This document shows, piece by piece, positions 49,701-61,673 of a stretch of DNA of 64,000 bases. The stretch covers positions 62,001 to 126,000 of the forward strand of contig VWPU01014915.1 of the NCBI GenBank assembly GCA_013398955.1, read 5' to 3'. The notes under the pieces were generated by a model. It ran no database searches, was not told where the DNA came from, and saw only the letters and a list, made by a program, of their open reading frames with translations. Made by a program: the position numbers and the translations under genes. How positions within the stretch are numbered: position 1 is the first letter of the stretch; each line of letters begins with the position of its first letter. The DNA comes from Callaeas wilsoni (taxonomy: Eukaryota > Chordata > Aves > Passeriformes > Callaeidae).

Positions 49701-52429
49701 AAAGCATCCTCTATTTCAGTTTATTGCAAGAGGTAAGTGTATAATCTTGCAACTACTGTGTAGGGTTTGAAATTGCTCAATTCAGCTGATTGATTCTGTA
49801 ATCTGTCTTGCCAGGACCTGTCCTTATTCTCAGTGAAAATGTTTTTATCAACTTGTTGGTGCTGTATATCAACTATTGTGCAGATAGGATGATGCTATCT
49901 CAAGATAAACCTGATATTCTCTTGTGAATGCTTGTTAATACAGATTTTCTTTTCTGCCATTTTCTCTTCCTAATTTTGATGAAACTGTTAACCCATGTGT
50001 TTGACTTGGTAATGTTTTTATGACACTTTTTTTTTTTGTGAATTCTAATTGAAGTTCCTTCACTCTTTTCTAGTTAGGCTGTTTACAGCAGGAGGTCTAA
50101 ACACGAACATGCTATTTTTGGTATTTGTGAAGCTGGCACTTATTTTCCCCCTTCAGCTTTTTTACATGTCTTATCTGCTCTTTTCCTAGGTATAGATAAG
50201 AAAAGGACCTGATTTTGATCAAACCCAATACTTTTCTTGGACTACTGCAGTTTCTAAGTATTAGGATTTCATTCTAAGTGGAATATTTTCAATTGGTTTC
50301 TAATACAATGAATTAATACTTTCAGGACTTTCTTGCTCACTCTGTGCAATGAGAGATACTTGTAGGTCCTCTTCACATTTATCTTTCCCCAAGGCATTCA
50401 AATGGATTTGGAAATCTTTTTTCTATTATTTCCAATCCTCAGCATTTCTCTGAGATAAATATAAGAATATTTTCTAGGTACTCTTCATTTATCTTTTGAC
50501 TTTCACATACTGACAGGTTTTCAAATAAAACAACAAATCTTTGCTTTGTGTGGGCTATGGTTGCTTTTGACAACATGTTGTGCTGTCCTCTTTATATATC
50601 AGGAAGCCAGATTGTGACCAAGGATATAACATTTAAAGTAGAGCTCACTCTATTAAACTCAGAGCACAATAACTTCATCACACATACGTACTCCAAGATC
50701 CCTTTGGTAATTAGATATATTTAAACAGAATTGGAAGAGGTGTGACTTTTGTAATTCTGAATTGTCCTTTAAATTCAAACCTAGGAGGCCTATGCCTAAA
50801 ATTGTCTTTGGTGAATATGAAGTTTGGGACTTTTTCTATGGGATATAATCTTGTTCACTATCAGGATAATATTTTAAAGATCTCTGTGTATGTCTTTAGT
50901 GACAAACTCTAGAGAAAGTGAGCCTTTGTGACTTTGATAAATACAGCATGTTGTTAAAGAACATATTTTGTCAGTGGGATGTTATTTTACAAGCATCTAT
51001 GAACATACTATGTAGGTTTAGGTTTTTTTGCTCATATTGTCATAGGTTTAAAATAATCTAAAAGGAAAACCAAGAAGCAAATGAAAGCCAAGACACCATC
51101 TCTGAAATCTGGAAAATGAAGCAGCCTGGGAATCTGCTTTTCAGGTTGGTACTTAGGATATATTATATTCCATTTATTTTTCTCTTTTGCACCAGTCACA
51201 AAAAAAAAGCGATGTCAAGAGAAAATCATTTAACAAAAGCAATACCTCTATTGTTGCCTTGATATTGATCTATATCGTCTGATATTTCTTTCTGACATTA
51301 GCCTTTGGTCCGCAATACATTTTAGAGAATAAAATGCTGACTATATATTTTGCAATACACATCAGAGAAAAGTATGAACTACTTTAGGCTTTACTTAGTC
51401 TTCTGCACAGTGACCTCTGAGAATCTTACTGTTTAGTTCCTATAAATCAGTGTTGTTGTTGATGCAATGTAATTTTTAGCGGAAGGGCTGTTTTGTCAGG
51501 GCATTTCTTTAAGACACAATTTCTTTAAAGGTGATCCATGATCGTTAAAAACAAGACTTCATCTAAAACAAATAAAGGATCATTTATTCAAGATGTTTTT
51601 AGCCTGTTGCAGTCTCTGCTGAACATGTTTTTATTCCTAATTTGAATTTTCTGTTAGCGGTGTTTTTAAGAGAAGAGATATTGTCCTCCATCACTTGAGC
51701 CCCTTTAAAAAATCCCACTTGTCCCTTAAAGTCTCAGATCTGTTGTTGTGTATTTTCTTAACAGAATTTAATGTGTCAGAGACCTCAAAAATTATTTATT
51801 TTGCATGCTATACCTAAAACAGAAGCAGGTCTTCAAAGCATAGGCAGTCACTAGTAGAGAAAACCTGAGGGATTTTTTTCCTAAATGTGTTTATATATAG
51901 AGTGCCGCGATTTTGTTTTACAGTGTTGCTATTCTAATTTTTTCTTAATGGGTTATAAAACAAAGGCAACATATAAGTATCGCATTCTGAGTCACATCAA
52001 TGATCTAGTGGAATAAATAAGTGTCCAGGAAGAGGACACTGAGGAAGAGCGAGAGGAAAACAAACATATATACGGTAATGGTCCGTAATACACTTTCACT
52101 CTTAGCTGTGGAGGATTCCTGAGACTCTTGCAGTTTGTCTTGATGACCTCCTATGTATGTCACTCATAAGAAACTCTCTGGCCAGCCTTTTAACTCAGAG
52201 AAATCATTTACATTCACAAAATTGTTTGCCAGGAGTACTGCAGTTTTACCTGCTGGATTAGGAACTACCCTCTTTTCTAACAGAATATTTGGGATAACAA
52301 GAACATTGCATATATTATTTATTTATCTATTTATTCGTGTATGTAATGGTATCCAGCATTTAACTTGATAGCTTTTCTAGAAACGCTTACAATATCCCAA
52401 AATTGCTTCTGAGTGACATTGGTCAGCTG
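46759..52429. other. Gene-free AT-rich interval
   Basis: No gene or transposon recognised over 5.7 kb. There is an A/C-rich tract at 49072-49106 and C/T-biased stretches near 47280-47540 and 48360-48600. ORFs are under 85 codons and not protein-like. Confidence 0.55.
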
Positions 52430-53185
52430 AGAGCCTCTCATTTTGTATATGAATCTGATATTGCTTTTCCCTGTATGTATCAATTTTCACCCAGCTATAC
52501 TGCATTTTATCTGCTATTAGAATATCCAGTTACTGAGTAGACCCTTCACAATCTGCCATCATCACTAGTATCTTGAATTACTTTGCATCATCAGGAGCAC
52601 AGGTACCTCTTCAGTGCCATTACTGGGCTATTTATGAAGATGATGAATGGCACAGAGCTCCACTACTGATCTCCCCACACCACAGGAATTAACATTTCAT
52701 TCCTGTTTCCATTTTCGTTCTCTCAACCATTCATTCATTACCTTCAGCTATGAAAGAATCCCCCTGCACTGATGCAATGACTCATTGTTTTCCTTAAGAT
52801 TTTGCAATAAAGATCATTGTGAAGACTTTTGGAAATCCAGACAGACTATAGGTACTTAATCATTTCTGTCTCTGTGATGATTGAATTTGGGGGCAGGAAT
52901 TCTCTTCACAGAAGTCTCTGAATTTCATTTTCACCAACGTATTAACAAAGAGATTCAGTAAATTTATCCTTTATTATGCTATTTACTGATTTGCTTCATA
53001 TGAAAGGATTTTTTAAATTACTTGTTAAAATTTAAGATTATTAAATAAAAATGCTATCAGCTAACATTCACATATTGAGCTTCAAGCGAGAGGCTACCTT
53101 CCAGATTTAGTAGTTTATATATTTCATCATTGAATTCATTTGAACTCTTAGGTGAACACCACCTTATTCTGGTGAGTGGCTGACA
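52430..53185 (-). mobile_element. Ancient CR1 LINE relic including RT domain
   Basis: The plus strand reads as antisense amniote CR1 ORF2 over about 750 bases. On the minus strand, 52849-52826 translates as IVCLDFQK, the RT block usually written DIVYLDFQKAFD; a broken but alignable SLLQNLKENNES continuation follows (family: ...HQRLLRKL...). Plus-strand landmarks in order are CTCATTTTGTATATGAATCTG, CACCCAGCTATACTGC, CTTTGCATCATCAGGAG, TATTTATGAAGATGATGAATGGCAC, CATTTCATTCCTGTTTCC, the RT block, TTCACAGAAGTCTC, and TTTGAACTCTTAGGTGAACACC. The order agrees with CR1 read backwards. Many stops and indels show an old, dead copy resembling CR1 types of turtles and crocodilians more than young avian ones. 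Confidence 0.7.
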
Positions 53186-56100
53186 TTCGTTTTGTCTCTG
53201 TGTATAACCACATTAGTTCAAGTATAGCCACCCCATAAACCCTGAATCCCCAAACCTGTTAAGGGATTCCAGATTAAAACCTCCACCAAATGGAGAATAT
53301 AAGTTGAAATAATATATTCAACTTCTGAAAAATTATTTTTTCCTGAGTGCTCCTTCATATCTCCTTGTGCTGTGTGCATCAGAACAGAATCCTTATTTCA
53401 CCCTCTGCAAGAATGTTATGATAGGAGTTTGATTCGTTTTCTTAACTGACTTCAGAATTTTTTTTTTTTGGTCTGCCTATAACAATAATACAATTTTATT
53501 TCTTAATGTGACCTCGGTTGATTTTTTTGGTCTTGGATGTCCTTCATAATCAGATGGCATCTAGTTGTTTTTAGTAAATGCTGAGATTCCAAGTCCTCAG
53601 ATGATTCCAGGACATTTTATCCATAGCAAATATTATAAAAACATTCAATAAATTCACATGAAAAAACAAAACCAATTAAACAGTTCTTGCATGCACTTAA
53701 GTTGTTTTATATTTCAATGCACCTCATAATCATATTAATAACTGTTTTTAGGTTATATTACACTATTTTCATATTAATCAATCATAAGCATTTCTAACTT
53801 AAGAAACTTCTAAGAATTTCTGAGAAAGCTAACATATCACATTCATTATTCCTCTTGATCCCCAAATGCACCTAGCTATGATTTTTCTCCGTGAAGATTT
53901 ATAAGTATATCCATTTTGCAAACCATTATGCTGAGTCTCTCAACTTTTAAATCTTCCTCCTTGGTTACTGGTTATCAGCTTTCTGCTGGACATGACTGCG
54001 CACAGCAGGTGTTATGAAAGATACATGCGTATCCCTCATTAGTTTTAGAGCAAAATCTACCACATCTGACACTGTCATTTCAGATGATATGAGCTAGCAA
54101 AAGTCACTTTGCCTTGAAAGAGAACGGGAGGTCTGCAAATTCTTCCTCAGTCTGCAGAGAAGCATCTGGAATAATAGTGTCTTCAAACATTTTCTCTACA
54201 GACATCTATCAGCAACATAATAAAGTTAATGATAAGTTTCTGTGCGACCCATACTCAGTCTATCATTCATTTTCAGACTTTTAATTTTACCTATCGCTAA
54301 AAAGTGAAGATTTTTTTTACTATTGCATGTCTGAGATCCTATTCTTACTTGCAAAATCAGATGCATTACATTTATGGACTGTCTCTAATCATTTCAGAGA
54401 GATCAGCTTATCTTACCTTAGGACTTTGCTGCCTTTGATTTTATACACAATACTAGGGTACTGATGTTCAACAACATACCGTTAACTTCCATCTGAATAT
54501 ATGTTTATATATATGTGTGCACATATGTGTGTGAATATATATATACATAAAAATATATATGTAGAATACATGTATACATTTATACATATAAATATATTAT
54601 ATATATAAGTATAACACATATAAAAATAATATTCGAATTAAATTAGTTTCTTCTAAGTCACTGCAATGATATCTACATGGTCACAGTTCTAAAGAAAATA
54701 AGGTCTAACTTCTCCTCCAAATCATGTTTATAAAACCGCCTATGTAAATGATAGGTTCAAGGTGAACTGCCAATCACTGCAGATCACTCAAAGTTTGGTT
54801 AGAATTCCCTTCTATTTCCTAGACCGCATCCCTTTCAGAGCTTAAAAGGAGGAGGACTGCTCTTGGCTAAGTGCTAGGGCAGAGCACATTATTCTTATTT
54901 TGACCGCTGGTCACTGGCTCACAGCTTCTAATACAAGTGCCATTACTACATTTCAAAGTTCCCTTCCTTCCAAGCTGTCTCAAGCACAAAGCAGAGCATC
55001 TCTTTATCAGTCATCTGGTAAGATTTTTTCCACTGCACTTGTGTTGTCTCCACTATATCACTATACTACACAGCAAATATGTCTACATTTTTTTTGTCTG
55101 ACCAAATTCTGATTCTTTTCCTGGCATTTATTTTGTGATTGAATGATTGAGGATTGAGTTGGTGAAAGAGGCAATCAAAAGTCAACTGACATCGCTCCAT
55201 GTCATTCATGATCCTCCCTCTCAAGACAGCAAAGTAATTTTATCACACTAATGCTTTCTGGATATCTAGACCAATATAAATTATCAGAAAGAAAACTGTT
55301 ACTTCTAAAACATGATTCAGAGAGCACCTTTACCTGGTTAGTCTCAGATCATTATTAAGGAATAAAGTAAACAAAAAGAGGGTTTTAAAGTAAATAGAAG
55401 TCATGAAGTCAGCTCCTATATTCCACACTTAAGTGGTGTCAAGTTGACCCTCAGGTGGTACATGAGGGTGTAATTGTAAAGAAGGCAGTGGTGCAGTATA
55501 CATAGACCAGCTTGAGATCTGGCTGCTGTATTTCACTTCCCAAAACTTTCAAAGAGCAAAGGGAAGGAAATACAGCACAAAAATATTTACAGAATAATCA
55601 TACCTAAAGCAGAAAAACATCTCACGTATTTTTTCTAAAATAGTTTACATTGTGTCGTGTTACTGTGTCAAGGTACAATACAGACATTGTTCTTAGTGGA
55701 AGCAACTCATCAGGTTTCCATGAAGGCTGTATATAACAAAAATCCAGGAAAATGGTTTTGAAAACCACATATATTTATTTTGAGCATTTCTTTTTTGCAT
55801 CAAGCCATGGTTCAGAAATAAAATCTCAAATCTAGCCAAGAACCCAGCTCCTAAAATTTCTTCATGTTTACTTGAATGGTGCATGAATAAAAAGTCCATC
55901 TTTTGAAATTATTCAGATATTGTCAGAGACCTTTGCTTTCTACCTCTTAGAGTGTATGTAGAATTATCTTCAGACTGACAGCATCCCAGTTACCTAAATG
56001 CAATTTGTGCACATGCATACATCACAGAAAATTAAATACCATATGGTGCTGAGCCAGTCACAATTTGTACTGTTTGAAAATAGCACACTTTTGAAGCCTG

Positions 56101-57795
56101 ATGACAAATTTTATGGGCTTTCTCTCACTAATTTATGGAAAAATAGCTCTTAACCATTTATCCACAGAAGCACTGCCTAAGCTGTGGCTGTAAAATTTCA
56201 CTGCAAGAAATATTTCTAAGCAAATAACTGTCTATAAAACATAGAAGACCTATGAAAAAAGATTTTTCCTCTCAAAATACCTACAACAGTTTTTAGATTT
56301 CCTTCCTTCTCTAGCTGAAGATGTGTTTTTACTCATCACAAATGAAAACATCCCAAGCAAAAGAGATAAACCTAGCTGTTTCTGCTACCCCTCAGACACA
56401 GTCATGTTACTGTAAGATGGTTTCACAGTGAAAGTGAGTATTTTTTGGCACAGTTTGAGGATGTGTTTGTGCCTTCTATTGGTCAGCTGATGTAGCTGGG
56501 TGGTGTTGGACAGAAATTTTCTTTAAATTGTTGATGGAATATCAGGATATGGTGAAACAGAAATGTTATGAATTTCTGGGTTTAAAATAAGTATTCTTGG
56601 TCATTTGTACAAACTTTTAGAGTATCCTCTATTGCTTAGCATGAACCATGATATTTTATTTGCTGTGTGTGAAAGCTGTAAACTACTGAAGCAGCAAATA
56701 GAGCATTTAATCTTTGTATTTTCGTAGCAAATTCATGCCCTATCTGAGACTGGAGGCTCCTCAAATGAGATACTGGGACATGAGATAAGAAAATCTGGAG
56801 AGATATTCTGTATCTCCTGAGAGAGGCACAAAGCTCTCACAGCCCAGTGGCAAATTTGCCTGACCTGAGTCAGCTGTTCCAGGTCCCTGGATAGGCAAGG
56901 GAGCAAGAAAGCAAGTGTTATAATCCTGAATTAATACACTGGGAAAGGAGTTCGCTGAGGAGTTGCCTTGTCAATGAGCACGCGGGGGCCCTGTCAAGGA
57001 TGGTGACTGAATCTCAGGTTTCTGAGCCACACTGTGTTACTATCAGGTCTATCCGTCTGCTTCAGAAGGTGGGGAAAATGGATTTGGATACTCTTTTAAA
57101 GATAACTGGGGTTTTTTCCCTCTCCTTGTCTCTACAGTAGATTGGAACTTCTCCCTCAGTCTTACGTCACTGTTCATCAATGACAGTCTGCTTTTAAATG
57201 CTGCTTGTTGTTTCCCTTCTCATCTTTATATAAGAATATGGACTGTATTGAAAAGCCTGTTCTAAAAAAAGGGTTGTTAATGTTTTGATATTTCTCAGCT
57301 GTAGAAGTGTGCATATGTATGAGTCTGTCTAATTACAAAATTTCCTTTTGCTCTTTCATGGAATCTGTTTGGCTTTGCCTCATTTTCATAGAAAGAAAAA
57401 GAGATAATTTGGTACTGGCAAGAATACTGTATTTTGGATCCTAAATAAGAATTTTGGACCATTCTAATTAAAATCATTGTATAAATTATTGAAAAATAAT
57501 TTATGAAAAAGTGTGGTCAACAAATATAAGGATGTCTACTGTAAGCAAAATACCTATTTATTTTACTGATAATTTTTATTTAAGTAAACACATTTTGCAA
57601 ACAAAATTATGAACAAAATTTTTTTTCATCAGTTTAATGGAATAATCCACACAGACCAATATTTAAGAGAAGCTCAAGGAGTCTCCATTAAATAGAATAC
57701 ATGTTTTCTGAAAAAAAAAAATTAAAATACATCCTTGAACCTACTTAGTTCTGCAGGATATCCTGTGCCAGTATTGCTTTAAAATGTCTTCTCCA
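53186..57795. other. Gene-free AT-rich interval
   Basis: No gene recognised. It contains the large AT-dinucleotide microsatellite at 54495-54621. ORFs are under 75 codons. The stretch just after 53186 may be further decayed CR1, but I cannot align it. Confidence 0.55.
54495..54621. repeat. Degenerate TA/TG microsatellite
   Basis: About 127 bases of alternating TA with embedded TG, CA and TATACAT/ATACATG units. It is a long compound dinucleotide repeat with partial palindromic character (ACATGTATACAT near 54568), likely polymorphic. Confidence 0.85.
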
Positions 57796-58108
57796 CTCTG
57801 GTGAAACCCCATCTGAAGTCCTCTGTTCAGCTCTGGAGGCCTCAACACAAGAAAGACAGGGACCTGTAGGAGCAGGCCTGGAAGAGGGCCCAGGAAATGG
57901 CCAGAGGGCTGGAGCACTACCTATGAGAACAGACTGAGAGAGTCAGGGTTGTTCAGCCTGGAGAAGACTCCAGGAAGACCTCATTGCAGCCTTTCAGTAC
58001 TTGAAGACAGCTTATAAGAAAGAAGGGGACAGACTTTTTAGTAGGGCCTGTAGCAATAGGACAAGAAGTGATGGTTTTAAAAGGGTAGATTCAGGCTAGA
58101 TATATGAA
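57796..58108 (+). mobile_element. CR1 LINE fragment lacking its 3' terminus
   Basis: It starts CTCTGGTGAaaCCCCATCTGaAGTCCTcTGTTCAG and continues with CAAGAAAGACAGGGACCTG, GGCCAGAGGGCTGGAGCAC, CTATGAGAACAGACTGAGAGAG, GGTTGTTCAGCCTGGAGAAG, CCTCATTGCAGCCTTTCAGTAC and AGAAAGAAGGGGACAGACTTTTTAGTAGGGCCTGTAGCAATAGGACAAG, in pieces of the usual CR1 order. It then stops at about TTCAGGCTAGATATATGA. The last 200-250 bases of the element and the octamer tail are missing. CR1 copies normally keep the 3' end and lose the 5' end, so this copy lost its end by later deletion. Confidence 0.88.
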
Positions 58109-60009
58109 ATATAATTATATGTTTGCAATTATTTTATAATTAATTCTTAATTTTGTAAGTGCTAACAAAATTCTTTCATACATGTTTAGGGTATTCTGTA
58201 GCTTACCAAAGATGTTCAGTTTAGTATTTTGCTCACAAGTGAGATTCTTCAGCCTTTCTGGTCAGGAATGAGATATTTTCCCACTTAACTCATCTGAGGA
58301 GCTGACTACAGAGTCTGAGCCTATGTTCGTTCTCCTCTGACCAAAGAAAGAACAAGGATGCATGTTCATAAACTCTAAACTGGGTATAAATTGCAGGAAG
58401 ACTGGGGATCAAGCCTTCTTTCTTCTCCTTTGTTTTCCTCTTTGTTAGTTGAGTTTCTTTTAATTAATCATCACATCATTCTCACAGACTTTCTTTCTTT
58501 ATTGTTTTGGTTTGTGATGTTGGGCTGGGAGTTGTACCGGGTAGAAAATCTTTTCTTCCTCAGTGAATGTTGCCCCAAGAGGTGGGAGATAGGGAATGGC
58601 AAATGAGGACTTGAGTCCTCTGTAGCTTCCTGAGATTGCTACTCTGAGAGCTATTACAAAAATTAACTTAACTGTTAATAGGAGGTTTACTTGGGTGATC
58701 CAGTGCATCAAGTTAAATCTAAAAGAATCGGGGTCCAGTGAGTCAGTCACAGCTGTGCTTTCTGACTGCTAGTGATTTCTCATATGGCACAGATCTCTTT
58801 AGAGATCACGGGCAGTTCTCTTTAGAGATTCTTCAAAGACAAATTTCCTATATCTTTTTTCCCTACCCAAAGCAGAGAGACTAACAATCAACAAATGGCA
58901 TTAACACAAGAAGAGAAATTATTTATGTTTGTCTATCACGTAAACAAAATAGTAAACCAACGTGCACTTGATCTGAACCATTAAATCTGCTGGTCTTGGC
59001 TCACAATTCTGTCATTTTCATGACATCTACAGACCCTTATCTCTGAATTTTGTTCCACTACAGTTGTGCTATGTGTGTATGTCATGATATGGTATACCAG
59101 GAATACCATAACCACAACATCTCATGTTTTATTTAATCTTCTAGCCATTTTTTTTTGCCAAGCAGTGGCATTATTTTCTGGCAGTAGCAATAAATATTTT
59201 ATAGTCATTTTCCTGATAATTTGTCTTTTTATATAAATATTAAAAAATGAAAACCCAACATCCTAGGGCTAGTACTTTATTCTCTGTTTGATATATATAG
59301 TAATAAGCTAGTACTTATAGCTTGTTAGTACCTATTATACATAAATTTCTCTTTGTGAGTTTTGAACAGCCTGCTGTTATGGCACTTTGCAATTTTCCCG
59401 AGACTTGTATACTATATTATCTGCTATGCATCACGCAAAAATATTTGGTATTGGCTGTCACTCCAAGAATTTCTCCCACTCTAGCAGTGGAAAACTATTT
59501 CTTTGTAGAGACAAGAATGTATATTTTTTGGTGAGTCAATTAATTAGCAAAGATATGCACGTTTTTTCTTTACAGTGACCAACAAGGTTAAACATAGTTA
59601 TTTCTTTTAGTCATTCTGTAACTTCCTACTAACAATGAGCTTATCCTGTTTCTCTTTCATCTTAGAGTGAGAAGAACTTATTAATGGACATAAAAACTTT
59701 AAGGCAGTTGCTCCCTTTCATCTCTACTCTGTGCAGTCCTGTTACACTCCAAGTCCTGGTACTGGGCAAGGAAGAACTCACTGTATCTATTTAGCGAAGG
59801 ATTTACTGTTAATCCAATTAATGTTTTAACAGTCTAATAGTTAAAGTTCTCTAACACAGAGAAGTCTTACCACTGTAAATTGTTATAACAAAAAAATCCC
59901 CACACCAACACCCCAAAATTTCCTAGCACTTATCCTTTCCCCTGGTCCTGTACTTGTCCCTTCAGTGTCCTTCTAGGTCTTAAGGCTAAGACTTCAGTCT
60001 TCTCAAGAA
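58109..60009. other. Gene-free AT-rich interval
   Basis: No gene or transposon recognised; ORFs are under 85 codons. The base composition is ordinary for the window. Confidence 0.55.
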
Positions 60010-60475
60010 AAATTGCAGGTAGTAGTGTGTTTTTAATGAGCTCTCATTGTTCGGCGGTCTTTGCCAGGAGAAGGGTGGCACTAATGGTATAGGTATCTTC
60101 CTCTTTAGTCCCGGGACCAGCTTGTGTGTATTGTCATATGTTTCCTTGTCCCAGGCTGCTGCCTTCCAGCTACTCCCAGGTGAGTGTGAGCACGGCCCTG
60201 CAGCCTGCTCAGGCTCAGCCCCCAGAGGCTCTTGTTTGCTGGGCAGACAGCCCCTGGGTTTGTCAGATCCTTCTCACAGGCACGGGCACAGATCCGGCTC
60301 AGGCAGGGGAGGCAACAGGTACAAGGCCCCGAGGCAGGAGCAGAAACCAGCCCAGCCCAGCTCTGGGCAAGGCAAGTCCAGGCCAGTGCAGACCCTGGGT
60401 CATTTCGCTTGGAATGACAAGATCCTCATTTATGCAGCGACAACGAGCTTCAACCCCAGGAAATATTTTTAGATT
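60010..60475. other. GC-rich block of unknown origin
   Basis: A sharply bounded GC-rich segment, most extreme at 60150-60410, with CpGs (CACGGCC, CACGGGCAC, TCCGGC, CCCGAGG, GCGACAACGAG). It holds overlapping plus-strand ORFs of 141, 133 and 61 codons. Having three open frames at once reflects low stop density rather than coding. A weak splice-like arrangement exists at 60155-60179 (see findings). It might be an LTR remnant, a small CpG island or an exon-bearing region; nothing in the translations is recognisable. Confidence 0.35.
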
Positions 60476-61340
60476 TCTTTTTCTCTGTTACGTTCTTTTC
60501 TGCTGTTATATGTCTTCATTCTCTTGAAGTGATCAAGGGCTTGACAAAACTGGATAATGTTGTGTGTAATAGGATGAGGAAATATTTTATTCAATTTTCA
60601 ATTCAATACATCTTGTTAGTCTACATATCAATTTCCTGCAAAGGAGAAAACATTACTGGAGTGAGCTATTAGCTTTGCCTATTTATACTGTATTGTTGGT
60701 AACTCCCTGAATGCTAATAGAAATGTTTTAATAAGTTCTGTCTGGATTCTTCTTCAAATCAGTTTGCACCCCAAGTATTTTTATGTTGATATTTCATTCA
60801 GTTCTGTTGCAGATCTCTGCCCTGATGCTGTGAAGAGTTGCTCTTACAGTGCTTGTAGACCTGATTTGTCTCTGCTGTGATCTCTACCAGCTCTGAAGGA
60901 GCCTTTCAAGGTGATGTAGCCCACTCTGGTTTTCTTCATGTCTTCTGCCAAATTATTTTTGCCTGTGTATTTTGCCTTCATTTGTACTTGACTGAGTTCG
61001 TGATTTGACAGACTTTGGTTTTTGAGTTGTACACTGACTTTTTGGTCTCAAAAGAAAACTATAGGTTACTACTTTATTGCATTTATTTCTACATATAAAC
61101 ACTTTCTTCATGTAATAAACTTGAATGACTGGCCCTTTTTTTCTTTTTGGTTACTGATGGTTTTTTTGCTTTAACCATTCTGTACATTCTGGTTAAAACA
61201 AGCAAACAAAACTCAGAGCTCATGTAGCCTTACTGGTATAACTGCATCTACAGATGTTTAGTCCCAAATAATGTATAATTACTTTTGTACACCCTCCTTT
61301 GGCTCGTATATTTAATTCCAGAGTGAGCAATATCCTTTAC
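60476..61340. other. Gene-free AT-rich interval
   Basis: AT-rich sequence between the GC-rich block and the minus-strand exon candidate. I see no gene, RNA or repeat. If the exon candidate is real, this would be the start of its downstream intron on the minus strand. Confidence 0.5.
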
Positions 61341-61540
61341 CTGAGGCTCTGTGTCTGTCTGGAAGTTCTGGTAAAACGCTAACTGTAGGATGAACTGCAG
61401 AGTTACTCCTAGCAGCGAAAGGCAGACGCAGTTCTTCAGTCTCAATGGTTTTAAACTGATGTAACTTTGTTTACCACACACAGATACAGTTGCAGAAGCG
61501 AGCTGCAGAGCTCTGCAGTGTGTAGCAGACAAAAGTCCTG
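61341..61540 (-). other. Candidate exon, possibly start of a membrane protein
   Basis: On the minus strand this 200-base segment is preceded by a strong acceptor: a C/T-rich tract across 61575-61545 ending in CTGACAG. It is followed by a consensus donor, CAG then GTAAAG, at 61341/61340. It is open throughout in one frame (2 + 66 codons), inside a 141-codon ORF (61248-61673). The last part of that frame reads LRLKNCVCLSLLGVTLQF and continues ILQLAFYQNFQTDTEPQ. That is a basic residue pair followed by a hydrophobic stretch, the layout of a type II membrane anchor as in many Golgi enzymes. The codon before RLKN is TTG, not ATG, so either this is not the start or the start is lost. I do not recognise the protein. 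It could also be a non-coding RNA exon or chance. Confidence 0.35.
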
Positions 61541-61673
61541 CTGTCAGGAGGGGGAGTGGAAGATGAAAAGTAGGATATGGGAAGAAGCTACAGCCAAGCC
61601 GAAAGAAGGGTATCTTTCTACAATATAAAATAGTTACCAAAATGCCAGTTAAAAACGGTGCCACAATTATCAA

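Noticed and set aside
60047..60527. 141- and 133-codon overlapping ORFs as a possible gene
   Set aside because: Several frames are open at once, the translations are low-complexity-like and unrecognised, and there is no supporting splice structure beyond one weak micro-exon.
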